From Purshia tridentata (Eukaryota > Streptophyta > Magnoliopsida > Rosales > Rosaceae), in the NCBI GenBank assembly GCA_003254885.1, contig QANT01002476.1, positions 1 through 24,325 on the forward strand: a stretch of 24,325 nucleotides of DNA, given 5' to 3'. Below the pieces are notes generated by a model. It ran no database searches. It was not told where the DNA came from and worked only from the letters and a program-made list of their open reading frames with translations. How positions within the stretch are numbered: position 1 is the stretch's first letter; every line of letters begins with the position of its first letter. This document shows, piece by piece, positions 9,828-21,689 of the stretch. Position numbers and translations under genes: made by a program.

Positions 9828-12800
9828 CTAAGACCACCCAAATACATATTCCAGTATATAAATCAGAACCAGAGAAAGTGGATAAAGCACTATAGCAACA
9901 AAACACATCCACAGAGGGAAGGTGGTCCGGAAACTAGCAATCACACCCATTAGAATGCAGACAATCATAATAACCAACACTTCAGAAGAGAAGCTCCATG
10001 TCAAGTTGCGAATGTAAACAAGAGCCAAGAACACAGCCAGGGAAAGAATGTTACTCATGGTTACCGATCCATATATCTGCATTACAAAGAAAAGAACACA
10101 GAGATTAGAGAATATCATAATTCACGATACTTCTAACTACCACAAAATCGCCAAAAAGTTATTGACTATCATAATTTGCATTAGGAGTCTTTAAAAGATT
10201 CTGTATAGCAATCAAACTCATAAATTTGAGTTTGCTTCTTATAGCAATCAAAGCCTTGTAATTGAAGACATTATAATTTTGAGTTTTATTAGGAAACTCA
10301 TGCTGCGTCAAACAGATGTATTGAACATAACCCTATTCCCTCTAATGCATGTTTTCCAAGTACAACAGAGAACACTGAAAACTTGCAGCTCCTGGAAAGA
10401 GTGTCCAACAAGGCAACTGTTCATAAAACATAAGCAAAAGATACGAAGAACACAAACCACAGAGTATGCCAAAGATGATGTTCTCAGCTTTTTCCGGCTG
10501 GAAAAAATTAGAGTGGACACTATCTCGCTAGAGCTAACAAAAGGTAGAATAACAAAGGAGACGAAGAATGAAGGAATGCTCGTAGCTGTTGAGAAGTTGT
10601 CAACTGCATCAACAAGGGGATCAGCAAAAGCAACAGCAACTATAGTTCCGAGAAGCAACATTGATACTGCTTTGAAGGCATGCCACTTGGCATTTTTGAC
10701 ATCCTCCACAACCTCATCAATCTGATCCCCATACCGGTCTTGTTCTTTCTTTGTTTCCTGCATATGCATTCATTGTGTCAACATACCAATGTCATAGACA
10801 GCAGAAAAATAAAAGAAATTAATAACATATATACCTGATCAAAATCTTCCAAGAGTTTCATTGATTGTGGAATGTTTCCACTGTCCATTATTGCAGCACG
10901 CTTAGCCTTGTTAAGCCATCTTGAGATTCCTTTGAAAAATTCATCCACATCAATCTTCGAATCATGAGATGTATCAAAGTCTCTCATCACTTGTGAAACG
11001 GCTTCACCAATGTTTACATCTGCATCATCAAATTGGATTCCTATTACCAGAGCTCTTAAGTCAGTGGTATTCAGGTAACCATTCGAATTCTGATCAAGTG
11101 TCTTGAATAACCTGTCATTAGGTCAACATAAACTTTATTTAACATCAACAATGGTTAACAAAGTAAGATGTATTGTCTATTAATTAACTATGCAGAGTAT
11201 CTGGAAATTAATTCGAATCTACTTTTCAAATTAGTCAAAGAAGGAATTAGGTGACTAAATCTTATAAATCTGTGTTAGAGTAACATGACATTTAGCCTAT
11301 CACATCTATGAAAAAGAAAATCCATACCTGAGGAATAGCATAAGTACTACCACTTCCATAGGTTTGAAGAAGCTTCTTTTTCATGGCAAAACAAATATTT
11401 CATATGATATATGGGATTATTGGTGATTATGTGAATGCATAACCTAATGAAGTGATTGAAATTAGTTCAAATGGAATTGACAAACAGTTGGGAGTTTAAT
11501 GAAGGCTAACTTTTCTATAACAACTTTGTTAGCATTGCCATCATCAGTAAGAAGTCTTCCCAGAGCATTTGTTTTCAACTGTTTTAGAATTTCTGACATC
11601 ACATGCTTATGCTTTGCATATGCAAGTTTCCTCTTCTGAATCCACGGCTGAAAAATCTGCATCGATATATATATTTCAAAGTGTGGTACAGAAGTTAGTG
11701 CAGAATGGAGGGGAACTAAATAATATCCACGCTCATAAAGCTTTCAAACAAAATAACAAGAACTCTTCAAACATCAAAGTTGTATCCACCTGATAGAGGC
11801 TGTAAGCGATCACCAAAGAGACTGAGACGATGAGTGAAATCAGAATTGCTAACCGACTATGAGATGTTGCGTGGAAGACTTCGGGTAGTTGGACAATTAC
11901 AAGAGGAATAACAGAGATAACCATGATCCGTGCAGCATAGCTTGTCCAAATATCTGTGCTCACTCCGGACCCTGAAAAGAGACAAAACAACTAAAGAATT
12001 TAACAATGTATCAATGTATCATGTCATTGATATTTTATTTTAAACATAAGTTTGATGCTTCTCACTACCATAATCCTGTTAGTAGAATTATATGTTTGTA
12101 AAATTGAAGCTACTTCAAGAGTACATTCCAGTATCAACAGAACCAAATTTTGTGTAGATGCTAAACTACAAAGTTGCATAAGCAAGAGAACGCATTTAAA
12201 CGATGTCTATTCAAATAGTGGCATTGCTTAAACAAATCAGAACTACTAAATAATTTAAATCCTATTGATTCTGGTAATCTCACTTTAATATCTGCAATTG
12301 GGGTAACTTAGCATCTACAAAAATTAGATTACACACATTATGCCCAGGAGAGTATAGGGAAGTGCCGGTTAAGCTAAATCCTTTTTCATCTTTGTGATCA
12401 ACTGCAACTGAATTTTCAAGGTCACACTTGCCAACTATAAGGCATGAGCCCCATAGAATTGTGAGAAGCATAACATTGGATCCAGCTAGCAACCCCATTC
12501 CCACAGAGACTTGACTTTGAGCCGTTTCTGTGTCCCCAGAAAGCCCTGATGCTGTTAAAACACCAGAAAGTGCACACTAATAAAGTAAATAACAGAGAAT
12601 TAATCGAAACTTATTCTACAAGAAACACAATTATCTGTCTTTAAGTAAAATAAAAAGATAGGGTACTTCCTAGGTGGCATGACATTCCATCCTATGATTC
12701 ATAGATGACTTCATTCTTTTTCATTTCTGCATATATTTTGAAAATTTGAATATACAGCTAAAGCGTCACTTTAAAGAGGGAAAAAATGATTGACTAAATT

Positions 12801-14274
12801 GACTTTCTTTTCAATAATAATGCCATTACACTCCCATAAATTTTATGCCCCGTGGCAAACACCATAATTAGATTTTGACAAGACAAACCTATCTAGCTAA
12901 TTAACCACTTTTTCTCCTTTCTTAATTAATATGGCGTGTATGAATCCTAAGAATTTTTTTTACCATAATTTTGTTCGCTTCTAGAAATAAGAGTACTTAT
13001 TCTTAAGCTTCTAGTTAATAGGATCGATACGTGAGTGCACTCAAACACAACATGGTTAATAATCACCCCTAGAACCTAATTGTAACTAATGCTTTTATGT
13101 ATTTACTTGATTATGGACCCGCATGATATGTCACGATGAACTGGAGTGGACTATATTTAATTAATATATTGGACTAAAATTATGCTGAACTGGGGAACAA
13201 AAATGTAAACTTATTTATAGTTTAAGAGGTAATTAAACGTATACTCCTTAACCCAAGTTTTTTTAAAGTTGGTGAAGTCATTGATTAACATAAGCTCACA
13301 CCAACTCCACTATCACATGCACATGTCACGCACGCAATAAAAAAATATGCCTGCTCAAAATAAATAATTCTAAGCACACATGAATTTGAATAGCAAGAGT
13401 CAAGTCATATGCTAATTATTATATGATGTTAATCACTTATCACGTTAAATTCAAAACAATAAATGAAATGTGCAGAATATTATATACTCTTACGTAAGGT
13501 TTACATTTCTGATATGGGATATTCTCTTGATCGACAATTATGGACGAGTGTTCATTTGTGTACATCCTAACCAAGATCGCGTGTGACTAACAATGAAAAC
13601 TAATCTACCAATAAAGACTTATAGGCTCCCGAAGTACTCGTTAAAATTTTTGGCTTGCTTAGTAATAACATGGCGTGACATATAATTAATTATCAATGCC
13701 AATCCATGTATTAAGGAATATGCTTCAAACATATAATATAAAGAATATGTCAAATTCAGATTGATGAAATTGTCAAAGATGCTATAGCCTATAGATTCAA
13801 ATTGTCCAAAACATTTTAAAATTCTGCTAAATTAGTCAATCAAATTTGCAAGAATTTACGATTAAGCTTACCAAGGATAATGGTGGCATCAGGTAGAGAA
13901 TTCAAAAGAGGCAGGAAGAGACCACCAACAATACCAGGCCCTAAAATTTGCAGCAGAATCTCACTTCCGTCTGACAACAACTTGGCTGAGAGAAACATCA
14001 AGTAGCCATAGACGATAATGAGAAAAGTGTTTCCTAGGACTGTGGTGGTGCATGGTAAGAACCCATAGGTCTGGTCACAACTATCTGATGCGAACAAATG
14101 GTTATGCAGCCAAATAAAATTTGGTTTCCAAGCGTTTTGGAGTGGTGGTACTCCATCAGAGACCATGTTGAGTGGCAAGTCATTTGTAAGAGATCGACTA
14201 CTTTGGCCGTAGCTGGCTTGTTTGAGTAACAAGATCGCTAGGAAATGGAGGAATATTGCAAGTTTTTTTGCCAT
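9828..14274 (-). CDS. NCL: Sodium/calcium exchanger NCL (EF-hand Na+/Ca2+ exchanger-like)
   Basis: Seven exons: 14274-13872, 12551-12366, 11971-11790, 11656-11511, 11111-10835, 10757-10458, 10076-9828, all in phase, 580 residues, close to the roughly 585 of Arabidopsis NCL. A signal-like hydrophobic start (1-24) is followed by membrane helices. The first alpha-repeat motif is NSLPDATII (125-133); the second is PFVSSSEIVS (470-479), the acidic residues expected to bind cations. Two EF-hand loops sit in the large soluble loop: DQNSNGYLNTTD (312-323) and DTSHDSKIDVDE (352-363). The protein ends EYVFGWS. The family moves Ca2+ against Na+ across membranes, with roles in salt and calcium balance; location is not readable here. 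Intron 2 needs a GC donor at 12365 for the normal protein length; a GT at 12332 would add 11 residues in frame. Glu is replaced by Val at the exon 6-7 junction compared with my memory of relatives. Intron 1 is 1.3 kb. Confidence 0.93.
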
Positions 14275-14332
14275 GGTTTTTTTGGCTTGGGGATAATAGC
14301 TTGTACCCCTTTTATTTGGTTGGGTTCCTTGT

Positions 14333-14344
14333 ACAATATATAGC
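14333..14344 (-). promoter_or_regulatory. TATA box of the NCL gene
   Basis: GCTATATATTG on the minus strand, 60-70 bases upstream of the ATG at 14274. It would place the transcription start near 14305, giving a short leader of about 30 bases. The spacing is normal for plant genes; no transcript was available to confirm it. Confidence 0.5.
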
Positions 14345-14831
14345 TTTTAAATGGTTCATGTTTTAGTCGTACAGCTTGTACATTTGCAATTGTTTTAGTG
14401 GGCTGGAAGAAAAAAATTAAGATATAAAATTATTTGTATCACCTCAACGTTCTTTGTATTATTTTAACTTACTATTTTAGTAGATTGTTTCTCAAATAAA
14501 AATGACATACATAATTCAATTTTCACACATGTATATCTCACATCTATTAAAGATATAATAAACAAGATGATTATGTTGCAATGGTACTAATAATTTTATG
14601 CATCCTAAGATTTTGAATCTTAACTATTGTAGCAGTGATTCTAAAAAGAAATTATTTTTTTTTTAAAAAAAACACTGTTGTAGCAGTGCTTCCTTTCTTC
14701 ATATATGTATTGATTTAGGACTAAAATTTGACGAAATTAAATGCTGATGATGTGTACACATGATTATTTAGTCAGAAAATGCAGTCCATGTAACGTACGT
14801 TACTCTAAAATCATACAATTAAATAATTAAA

Positions 14832-15017
14832 AAGTCAATCTCATTGAACAAGGATGTGTACGTTGGGAAGAGGTTTTGGTTAAATGATGACGAGGGCAAT
14901 TTGCTTCATAGCACAATGGCAATTGGAGGGTGCAGCCATGAGGACTCTGACTTCAGACCAGTTGCTTCCTATATGATGCAATACAGTGATGCATTTTCTT
15001 TGTTCATAGTAATTTAA
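14832..15017 (+). other. Coding-like 61-codon fragment, unrecognised
   Basis: A plus-strand frame lacking a good start runs from AAG at 14832 to TAA at 15015. Its composition is protein-like, with stretches such as GKRFWLNDDEGNLLHS and SDFRPVASYMMQYSDAF. It lies in AT-rich intergenic DNA about 600 bases upstream of NCL on the opposite strand. It may be an old gene relic or chance; I do not recognise it. Confidence 0.15.
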
Positions 15018-15019
15018 AG

Positions 15020-16050
15020 TATATATATTTGTGAGCTGGAAATACGGACCTCTTAATAAGGACTAAAACTAATTTTTGGTAACATTGAAAAACTAAGATA
15101 AGTGTAGCAGGCAGAGGGTCATTATTATAATCTTGGTGTTTTATCCATTTTTCTATAAAATATACAAGCTAGGAAGATTCCAATTACATGTTCAATTTTA
15201 GTTAGTTAAGCAAGGAAGATTCTAAGTATATGCTTCCAAACTTGACTTAACAACCATTATAGGATGCATGTGATTCATTGTTTACAGTCTCATAATTTAG
15301 AACTTGTTTGGTTTCTTTGCTAGCTTAAAACCAGTTTTTTGTCATTAAAATCATAAAAAGAGAACATGAACAATGCAAAGGCAATATTCTCAACCATACG
15401 TACAATCACAAGTTTTCTTTTGTCCATCCCTTCTCTCTCGATCCTACCCAAACCACTCACAAAATAAGGTTTCACAGATACACCAAATAGGTATAGAATT
15501 GTAAATTGGGTTGCTGCGTGTAATTGCTAGGAAAAAACAAAATTAGTATATTAGTACACTAATTGAAACTCTCTCTGGAGGTCATAACAGCGAGATACCA
15601 TAAGGAAGTGTCATACTATATTCATACTAGTACAAGTTTGTGCCAAAACAGAAGCATCTTCATCGATCATAGATTAGACAACCAAACTGTGTATTGTTCT
15701 TGGTTTATTGGCACCGTCATGAACCAAGACATTGGTCATAGAAGAGTCACAAAGAAAAGATACCATCAAAAGACGCAGAGCCTTTTGAAGGAAAAAAAAT
15801 ACAAAACAGAACAATACCCTAGAGCCTGCAATAAGCAACAACAATTAAAATGAAGGTTTCATGATTAAACCAAAATGTAATTACTAATCAACCTAAATAA
15901 AATTAGAAATTGATGTGATTATCAACAAAAATGATATATAACAAAGAGTAAATTATAATGGTTTCTTGAACTTTATCTTTGGTATCTCTTTGGTCTACGA
16001 ATTTGTTAATTTTTTGAATTTATAAACCTGTGTATGACTTAATTAAGTTC
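15020..16050. other. Intergenic region, no gene recognised
   Basis: AT-rich sequence with only scattered short frames. The 96-codon plus frame at 15563-15853 has no recognisable domain and lies next to A-rich runs. Nothing else was supported. Confidence 0.4.
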
Positions 16051-16056
16051 ATTATA

Positions 16057-16386
16057 TTGAGAGAAATCTCACATTGAAGGCCTTGCTAGCGACTTATTAG
16101 AGTTTGAGCTACTCTTCCCATTGCCAATTGGTTTTGGCATAAATACCTAAATTCCTTCATGGTATCAGAGCATTATCCATGTAATGTACAAAGGCTACAT
16201 GTGTTTTCATGTCACCTAATATAAATTGTCTACGTTTAAGGCTTGATTCATACCACACGCGTAGAGCAGGTTGAGAGAAATCTCACATTGGAAATGTGAT
16301 GGAGCTTTGCTAGCGGTTTAATTATAAGATTTGGGCTACTCCTCCCGTTGCCAATTGTTTTTGGGATGAATGCATAAATTCCTTCA
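16057..16386 (+). mobile_element. TRIM retrotransposon (terminal-repeat retrotransposon in miniature)
   Basis: Two diverged direct repeats of 103 and 116 bp (16057-16159 and 16271-16386) share TTGAGAGAAATCTCACATTG at their starts, GGGCTACTCCTCCC/GAGCTACTCTTCCC and TTGCCAATTG inside, and AAATTCCTTCA at their ends. Directly after the first repeat is TGGTATCAGAGC (16160-16171), the primer-binding site complementary to initiator methionine tRNA. The internal part is only 111 bp and codes for nothing. LTR-PBS-short body-LTR is the TRIM architecture; these elements rely on proteins from other retrotransposons. I could not settle a 5-bp target duplication. The LTR divergence shows an old insertion. 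Confidence 0.88.
16160..16171 (+). other. Retrotransposon primer-binding site (initiator tRNA-Met)
   Basis: TGGTATCAGAGC begins immediately after the first TRIM terminal repeat. This 12-mer matches the 3-prime end of plant initiator tRNA-Met and primes reverse transcription of many plant LTR elements. Confidence 0.88.
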
Positions 16387-16389
16387 CAT

Positions 16390-17930
16390 TCCTCTATCCA
16401 TTTTTTCTTTTAGTTTTAGTCACTTATCAAACATGTGAATATGTGATTCTCTTTTTAGAAGTAAAATGGCAACCCACCTCCTCTTTATTCACCCAATGTG
16501 ATATATGTGGTTAAAATTGGCCGAAAAAAAAGGGATGAAATTGACATAATAGACTTAAGTAATACACAAATAAAAATTAGTAGACTATACCAATCAAAAA
16601 ATAAGTTTGTACACCCAAGTGATACTTAAGGTAATTAAAATTCAAGTGCAGTTGCTATAATTTTCTCAAATCAAAAAACAACAATCACATTAGAAAAAAA
16701 AAACATACAGATATACCAAATAGACATAAGAAATGCCTTTTAAATCAAAGAAGATCTTCATGCCCAAATAGACAAAAAGCAGGCATAGTTTCAACATCAT
16801 CAAAGTAAATAGAACCAAGTGATATATTAAACATGTAAATCAATAACTTTTTTTTTTTTTTTTGTGATGACCAAAGGCCCTAGACAGAACTAACAATCCA
16901 CTAGACGAGCCCTAGATGTAAATCCGTAACTTAAATTCTTGGATTAGCATAAAACAACTTACAATATCAAGCTTGCATAATTATACTACAACAAACATAG
17001 TAAAAAAGATTTTAAAATCCAACATCAAACTTAACATCAAACCCAATATGGAACTTCAAATCAAACATGACCTGCTGCTTAATTTGATTTGGAGCTCTAA
17101 ATCAAACCAGATCTTAGATTAATTTCTAAGAGACTTAAATTCTGTCAAGTTTCGATTTATTATGCTAGTTCCGTGCCAAATGTTTCACTTATTTATTCTA
17201 TCCATCTTTTTTATATTTTAATTGATAACTATTACTAACAATCAAATTAAATTAAAATTATAATCTTTTCATTAATTAAGCCAATGACCCTCGGCCCGTT
17301 CACAAAAGGTAAGACCATCAAAGATTTTCCAGTCGACCCATTTCACAAAAGGTCAAACCATCAATGGAAAGAATTGAGCATGAGCACCTCCAACTCCCAA
17401 GAATCCACCAGAATTTTTTTTTCTCTTAAAATTGGACTCAAAGTCCATGTGCATTGCTTGTATTGAGCATAAGTGTAGAAAAGAACGTAGATCGAACGTG
17501 TGCAAATAGAAATTTGCTAACATTGCCTTTGGTTATTTTTCTACAACATATTAAACTATCATGTTTTCATCAATGAACATAGGCCACAACATTATCATTT
17601 TTCGGTTTCTTCCAGTATCTCACAAAATTAAAAAAAAAAATTCTTTATCGCCTCTTTTGTTTCTTATTTGATGTATATTTGACATAGTGGAATTTTAAGA
17701 GAAAACATTAGAAGGCACAAATTTAAAGTATTTTCTGTTTTATTAACTATATATAAAATCTAGATTCACAAAATATAAATGAAATGAAACAATAAAATTC
17801 ATATGTCAAATTAACACAATTACTAGATGACAAGAAAGATCTAACTTTTTGGGAAAAAATTTGGTGCGGCACAAGATTTGTCTTTAAAAATACAAATGTA
17901 TCTATAGGTATGCTTAATCAAAACAAAGAA
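16390..17930. other. AT-rich intergenic region, no gene seen
   Basis: Only low-complexity DNA and short frames, with T/A runs at 16848-16863 and 17629-17640. A diverged direct duplication is present near 17296-17368: TTCACAAAAGGT with ACCATCAA, period about 46 bp, seen twice. No recognisable RNA gene or protein domain. Confidence 0.45.
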
Positions 17931-17984
17931 AAAAAAATGAGTTAAATTATTTTTAGGCTCAGGTGAAGGCCTTCGATAAGCACT

Positions 17985-18160
17985 CGATAGGATCCATCAA
18001 GGTCGCAGTGGCAATCATTACTATTGTACTACAATAACTATTTAATTTGAAAAAACACCCTATTAATTATCACTGTTTAACGGTGACAATCGTACAGTAG
18101 CAATTTGCATTGAAAAAACACCCTATAAATTGCTATTGTGTGATAGTGGCAATTTACCTA
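17985..18160. repeat. Imperfect 63-bp tandem repeat
   Basis: GAAAAAACACCCTAT starts at 18049 and 18112, 63 bases apart. TGGCAAT/TGACAAT words occur near 18008, 18083 and 18147, indicating two full copies and a partial one. The copies alternate between AT-rich and mixed sequence and carry TTGCTATTGTG-type words that partly pair with each other. This suggests the inside or end of a transposon. Confidence 0.6.
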
Positions 18161-18199
18161 AGTTTTTTTTTTTCACCGAGCGCTCAGCGTCCAAAACAC

Positions 18200-19040
18200 G
18201 GAAGAATTAAAACGTGGGCTTTATTTGTACAAAGTGAACCTATTTGACATTGCAACTTTTTAGATGAGTTTTATTTGCACAAAAGAGTTCAAAAGTGGAC
18301 GTTGGAGTAATTAACTTTAAAATGTACTCATGAACTATAGGGTGTATTCATATTGCAAAACAAAAAAAAAAAATTTTAGATTCATATCCTAACTAACGAA
18401 AACCTACAGAATAACACTTACATTTGTTAAAAAAACAAAAAAAAACTATTACATATCATAATGGAACACGCTATCATGTTTTGTCTTTTATTAATCTGGA
18501 CACAATATTTACCACTCAACGAGACAAATGTTACAATTTGAGTGTCATTAGTAATACCATGTCAATATATCACATGATGATATGGTTACACTACTAAATA
18601 AAAATGCAAAAGTCTTTTGTTATGTATTTTTTTCTTATCAAAGTTGACACTTGTCTTTTTGTAGATTAGTATGTTATTGTCTTCTTTTTTTATCTTTTTT
18701 GTTGGAGAGGATAGTCAAATTCTATACAAGCTAGCACACCCAATTAAACTCTATCCCTAATTTGCAAAAAATTTAAATCCTTTCTTAATAAAAATAAATA
18801 AATCCCATCTTTTGTATCTATACTCTACATCTAATAAAAAATAGTCACGACTTGTTAACAAGATCCGAAGCGACACGAAATTTTCTTAGTTGTCGGTAGC
18901 TTATCGAGATGTGTTAATACCTGTATCACTCGTTAGTGAGTTGTTAAGATAATAAATCACGTCGGTGAATTTGCGGATCACCCGTTTCAACTGTTAAAAG
19001 AAGGGCAGTTTAGTAAATTTGTATTCTAAAATCCCTAACA
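18200..19040. other. Intergenic region upstream of RPAC2, no gene seen
   Basis: AT-rich sequence without recognisable coding frames. It includes the RPAC2 promoter at its right end, in which I see no clear TATA box. The short minus-strand frame that reads out of the CT-rich leader at 19035-19298 is a shadow of the leader, not a gene. Confidence 0.4.
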
Positions 19041-19059
19041 ATCCTCATTTTCAGTTTTA

Positions 19060-19324
19060 AAACACTGCCGCCTCTGTCTCTCGTCTCCTTCCTCTCGACG
19101 AACGACTCTCTGGCTCAGCGATCCGTGACTGAGTGACTCTCTCTCTCTCTCTCGCTCTCCTTCTCTCGTCTCCTCTCGACGAACCCTCACTGGCTCACTG
19201 ATCATCAGTCCATCAGTCCATCTTCTTACGACCACGAGGCATCGAAGAATCTCCACCTTCTTCTTCGTCTTCTTTATCTGAGGCTCGTCTCCGACCACTA
19301 TCTTGAGCTCCCTCTCCTCACGAG
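19060..19324 (+). other. RPAC2 non-coding leader exon (CT-rich 5-prime UTR)
   Basis: CT-rich leader-like sequence ends at CACGAG/GTATTT (donor at 19325). The next exon starts after GTTGACAG at 20451, 14 bases before the RPAC2 ATG. The leader intron is about 1.1 kb. The start of transcription is approximate and inferred from base composition. Confidence 0.5.
19136..19153 (+). repeat. CT-dinucleotide microsatellite in the RPAC2 leader
   Basis: About nine uninterrupted CT units inside the pyrimidine-rich leader. CT runs in 5-prime UTRs are common in plant housekeeping genes and are length-variable. Confidence 0.8.
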
Positions 19325-20088
19325 GTATTTCTGAGTTTTTAATTTTTTTTCTCAGTATTTTGGATTTAATCTAAATACTAAGAAGAATTACCTAAATATT
19401 TATGAGTTTTTAATTTCTTCTAAGTATTTAGGAATTTCTGATTAATGAATTCCCTTGGCGTTGGTGACTAGCTGGTTGTCATATATTTGCAGTCTTTAAG
19501 TCTGGTTTGGCATGTTTCTTGCAGCCCTGTATCTGGGTTGAGGTTTTTTCCTCTTCAGTTTCGACTGCTATTAGATGATGCACTTGCCTGATTTGGGAGG
19601 GAGTGGGAGAGCTTAGTTTGTGTGGAAAAAAAAGAATGTCATAATTATGGGATAATATTAGTATGAGAACTTAGCTTATAGTTCTAAAACTCGACAAATT
19701 ATTTTGTTTATGAACTATTGATATTGGGCTGTTTACTGCATTAGTTTGAATTGTTATCAGGAATCCAGTGAAATTTGGATAATTTTTATATTGGTTTGCA
19801 TGCTTAAAATTGAAGCTTTGTTGTTTAATTAGATTGGTTGCAATTCTTTGGAGTTCTGACATAGTAGTGTTTTGACACTTTGTTTGCATTTTATTAAAAA
19901 AAAAAAAAAAAGAATTTTCACNAAAAAAAATTTCAGACTCTTCACCTCAACACTGAGCCGCTGCTGCACCTCTTGGAGAGATTCTCTCATCTTTTCGTTT
20001 GATTTTTGTAATTCTAATTTATTTGGGCATTTTGATTTGGGTTTTGCATATAGTGAAAGGAACTTTACAAAGAAATTAGCTCTACGAT

Positions 20089-20196
20089 ACAGATTAATTA
20101 TTTATTACGATTAATAATTTTTGAATTAGTTGTTTTAATGCTACAGATTAATTATTTATTATGATTGCTAATTTCTGAATTAGTTGTTGTATTTCT
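20089..20196 (+). repeat. Two-copy 54-bp tandem duplication in the RPAC2 leader intron
   Basis: ACAGATTAATTATTTATTA begins at 20089 and 20143; each copy then continues GAATTAGTTGTT. The copies differ at several positions, so the duplication is not recent. It lies inside the leader intron and does not affect the coding frame. Confidence 0.85.
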
Positions 20197-20464
20197 ATCA
20201 ATTTGTTCAAATTTGATAAATTATATTTTCCAGACAATGTACAGTCGAATTGCTTTAGAAAGAAAAATAAAATAAAATTTGCATCCTATGACTTACAGGA
20301 TTTTGAGATTTATTTGGAAGCAAAAAATTTAGTAAGAAAAACAAGGTTTGGAGAGAGTTCGATGCATATGTAGGTTGCAAACTTTTCATCAAGAATTTAT
20401 TGTTATATAGTGTAATTCGAATTCTTTGGTGTTGTTTTTTGGGTTGACAGGGTTTTGAAAAGAA

Positions 20465-21671
20465 ATGGAACATGGGTCCTTTTCTGATCCCAGCCAATCT
20501 ACATTCTCTTTGGTTGATGAGGATCATACATTAGCAAATGCCGTCAGATTCACTTTGAATCAGGAGTAAGCAATTTCTAATTATTATATAATTTTTTTCT
20601 TTTTATAATTGTATCACTTTAGCTATTTATCAGTAATCCGTTTCTACTATATGGATAGTGAATCCTTATCCAATTTTCCGTGGTGAAAATGTTACATTTA
20701 TTTATCTTTGGTATTATAAGATGGGATTAAGTGCTTGGAAAATAAAAATATATAATAATACGTATCAGTAGTGTTAATAACAACAGTATATGTTTAATGA
20801 TATTCTAAGCAAGTTGTAATGTTGTGTTGCAGCCCAAGGACGAAATTTTGTGGGTACAGCATTCCTCATCCATCAGATAACCGAGTTAATATTAGAATCC
20901 AGACAACAGGTCATGTATACATTCCTTTCCTTGAGCAATATATATATGGATTATTATAATGATTTTGCACTATCAAATTATGCTTCTTATAATCACAGCT
21001 TTTGGTTTTTTTCTTTTTCTTTTTCTTTTTCTAAGGCAGATATCTGATATCTGATATCAATGGCTGTATGAAGCTAGTATATGCTTACATTGTCAGTAGT
21101 GACAACAAGAACAAAATACACCAGCTGGATGTTTGATACTTTGTCTAATTGTATGTGTGAATTGAAGTTAAGTTTGAGTCTGAACCAATTAATTGATTGG
21201 AGTAACTTTAGATGCTTATAGAAACAGCTGCTTAATCAGTATACTAGAGAGATATGGGCTATTTACTACTAATAGAATTTATACTTGGAACCCTCTACAC
21301 TGAAGGTCTCGAGTTTGAATCCTTCCATATATAATTGATTTTGACCTATTGAATGTTCTAAATTGTAAGTAATGCATCAAAAGAGTCTACCATCTAAAGT
21401 ATGTTTGTGCCAAATTGCGTCCTCATTGTCGGATGTTCCTTCACATGTTGTAAGGAATTACAGTTCTGAAAGCAGTACTTAAGTTTCTAATGCATCTAAC
21501 CTTGTTATTTCATGAAATCTTACAGGTGATGCAGCAAAAGATGTATTCATAGATGCATGCCATGATCTCATGGTGATGGGCCAGCATGTGAGGAAAACTT
21601 TTGACATGGCTGTTGTTGAGTTTAAAATGAGCAAATCTGTGAATGGCATGGATATTGAATCAAACAGTTAA
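20465..21671 (+). CDS. RPAC2: DNA-directed RNA polymerases I and III subunit RPAC2 (AC19)
   Basis: Three coding exons: 20465-20565, 20833-20909, 21526-21671, with in-phase junctions GA/GTAAGC to TTGCAG/C, ACAG/GTCATG to TTACAG/GT. The ATG follows a leader-intron acceptor. The product has 107 residues. LVDEDHTLANAVRFTLNQ (16-33) is the RPB11/RPAC2 family signature, followed by GYSIPHPSDNRVNIRIQTTG and a helix with MGQHVRKTFDMAV. The protein dimerises with RPAC1 to form the alpha-like assembly platform shared by polymerases I and III in the nucleus. The family is often slightly longer (about 120 residues in Arabidopsis); this copy ends soon after the conserved helix with SVNGMDIESNS. No frameshift or lost splice site is seen. 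Confidence 0.93.
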
Positions 21672-21689
21672 ACTGGTTGCCCCGCATCC

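Noticed and set aside
10279..10725. 148-codon plus-strand frame
   Set aside because: Antisense shadow of NCL exon 6, whose splice phases and motifs are clear.
19035..19298. 87-codon minus-strand Arg/Glu-rich frame
   Set aside because: Complement of the CT-rich RPAC2 leader; low complexity.
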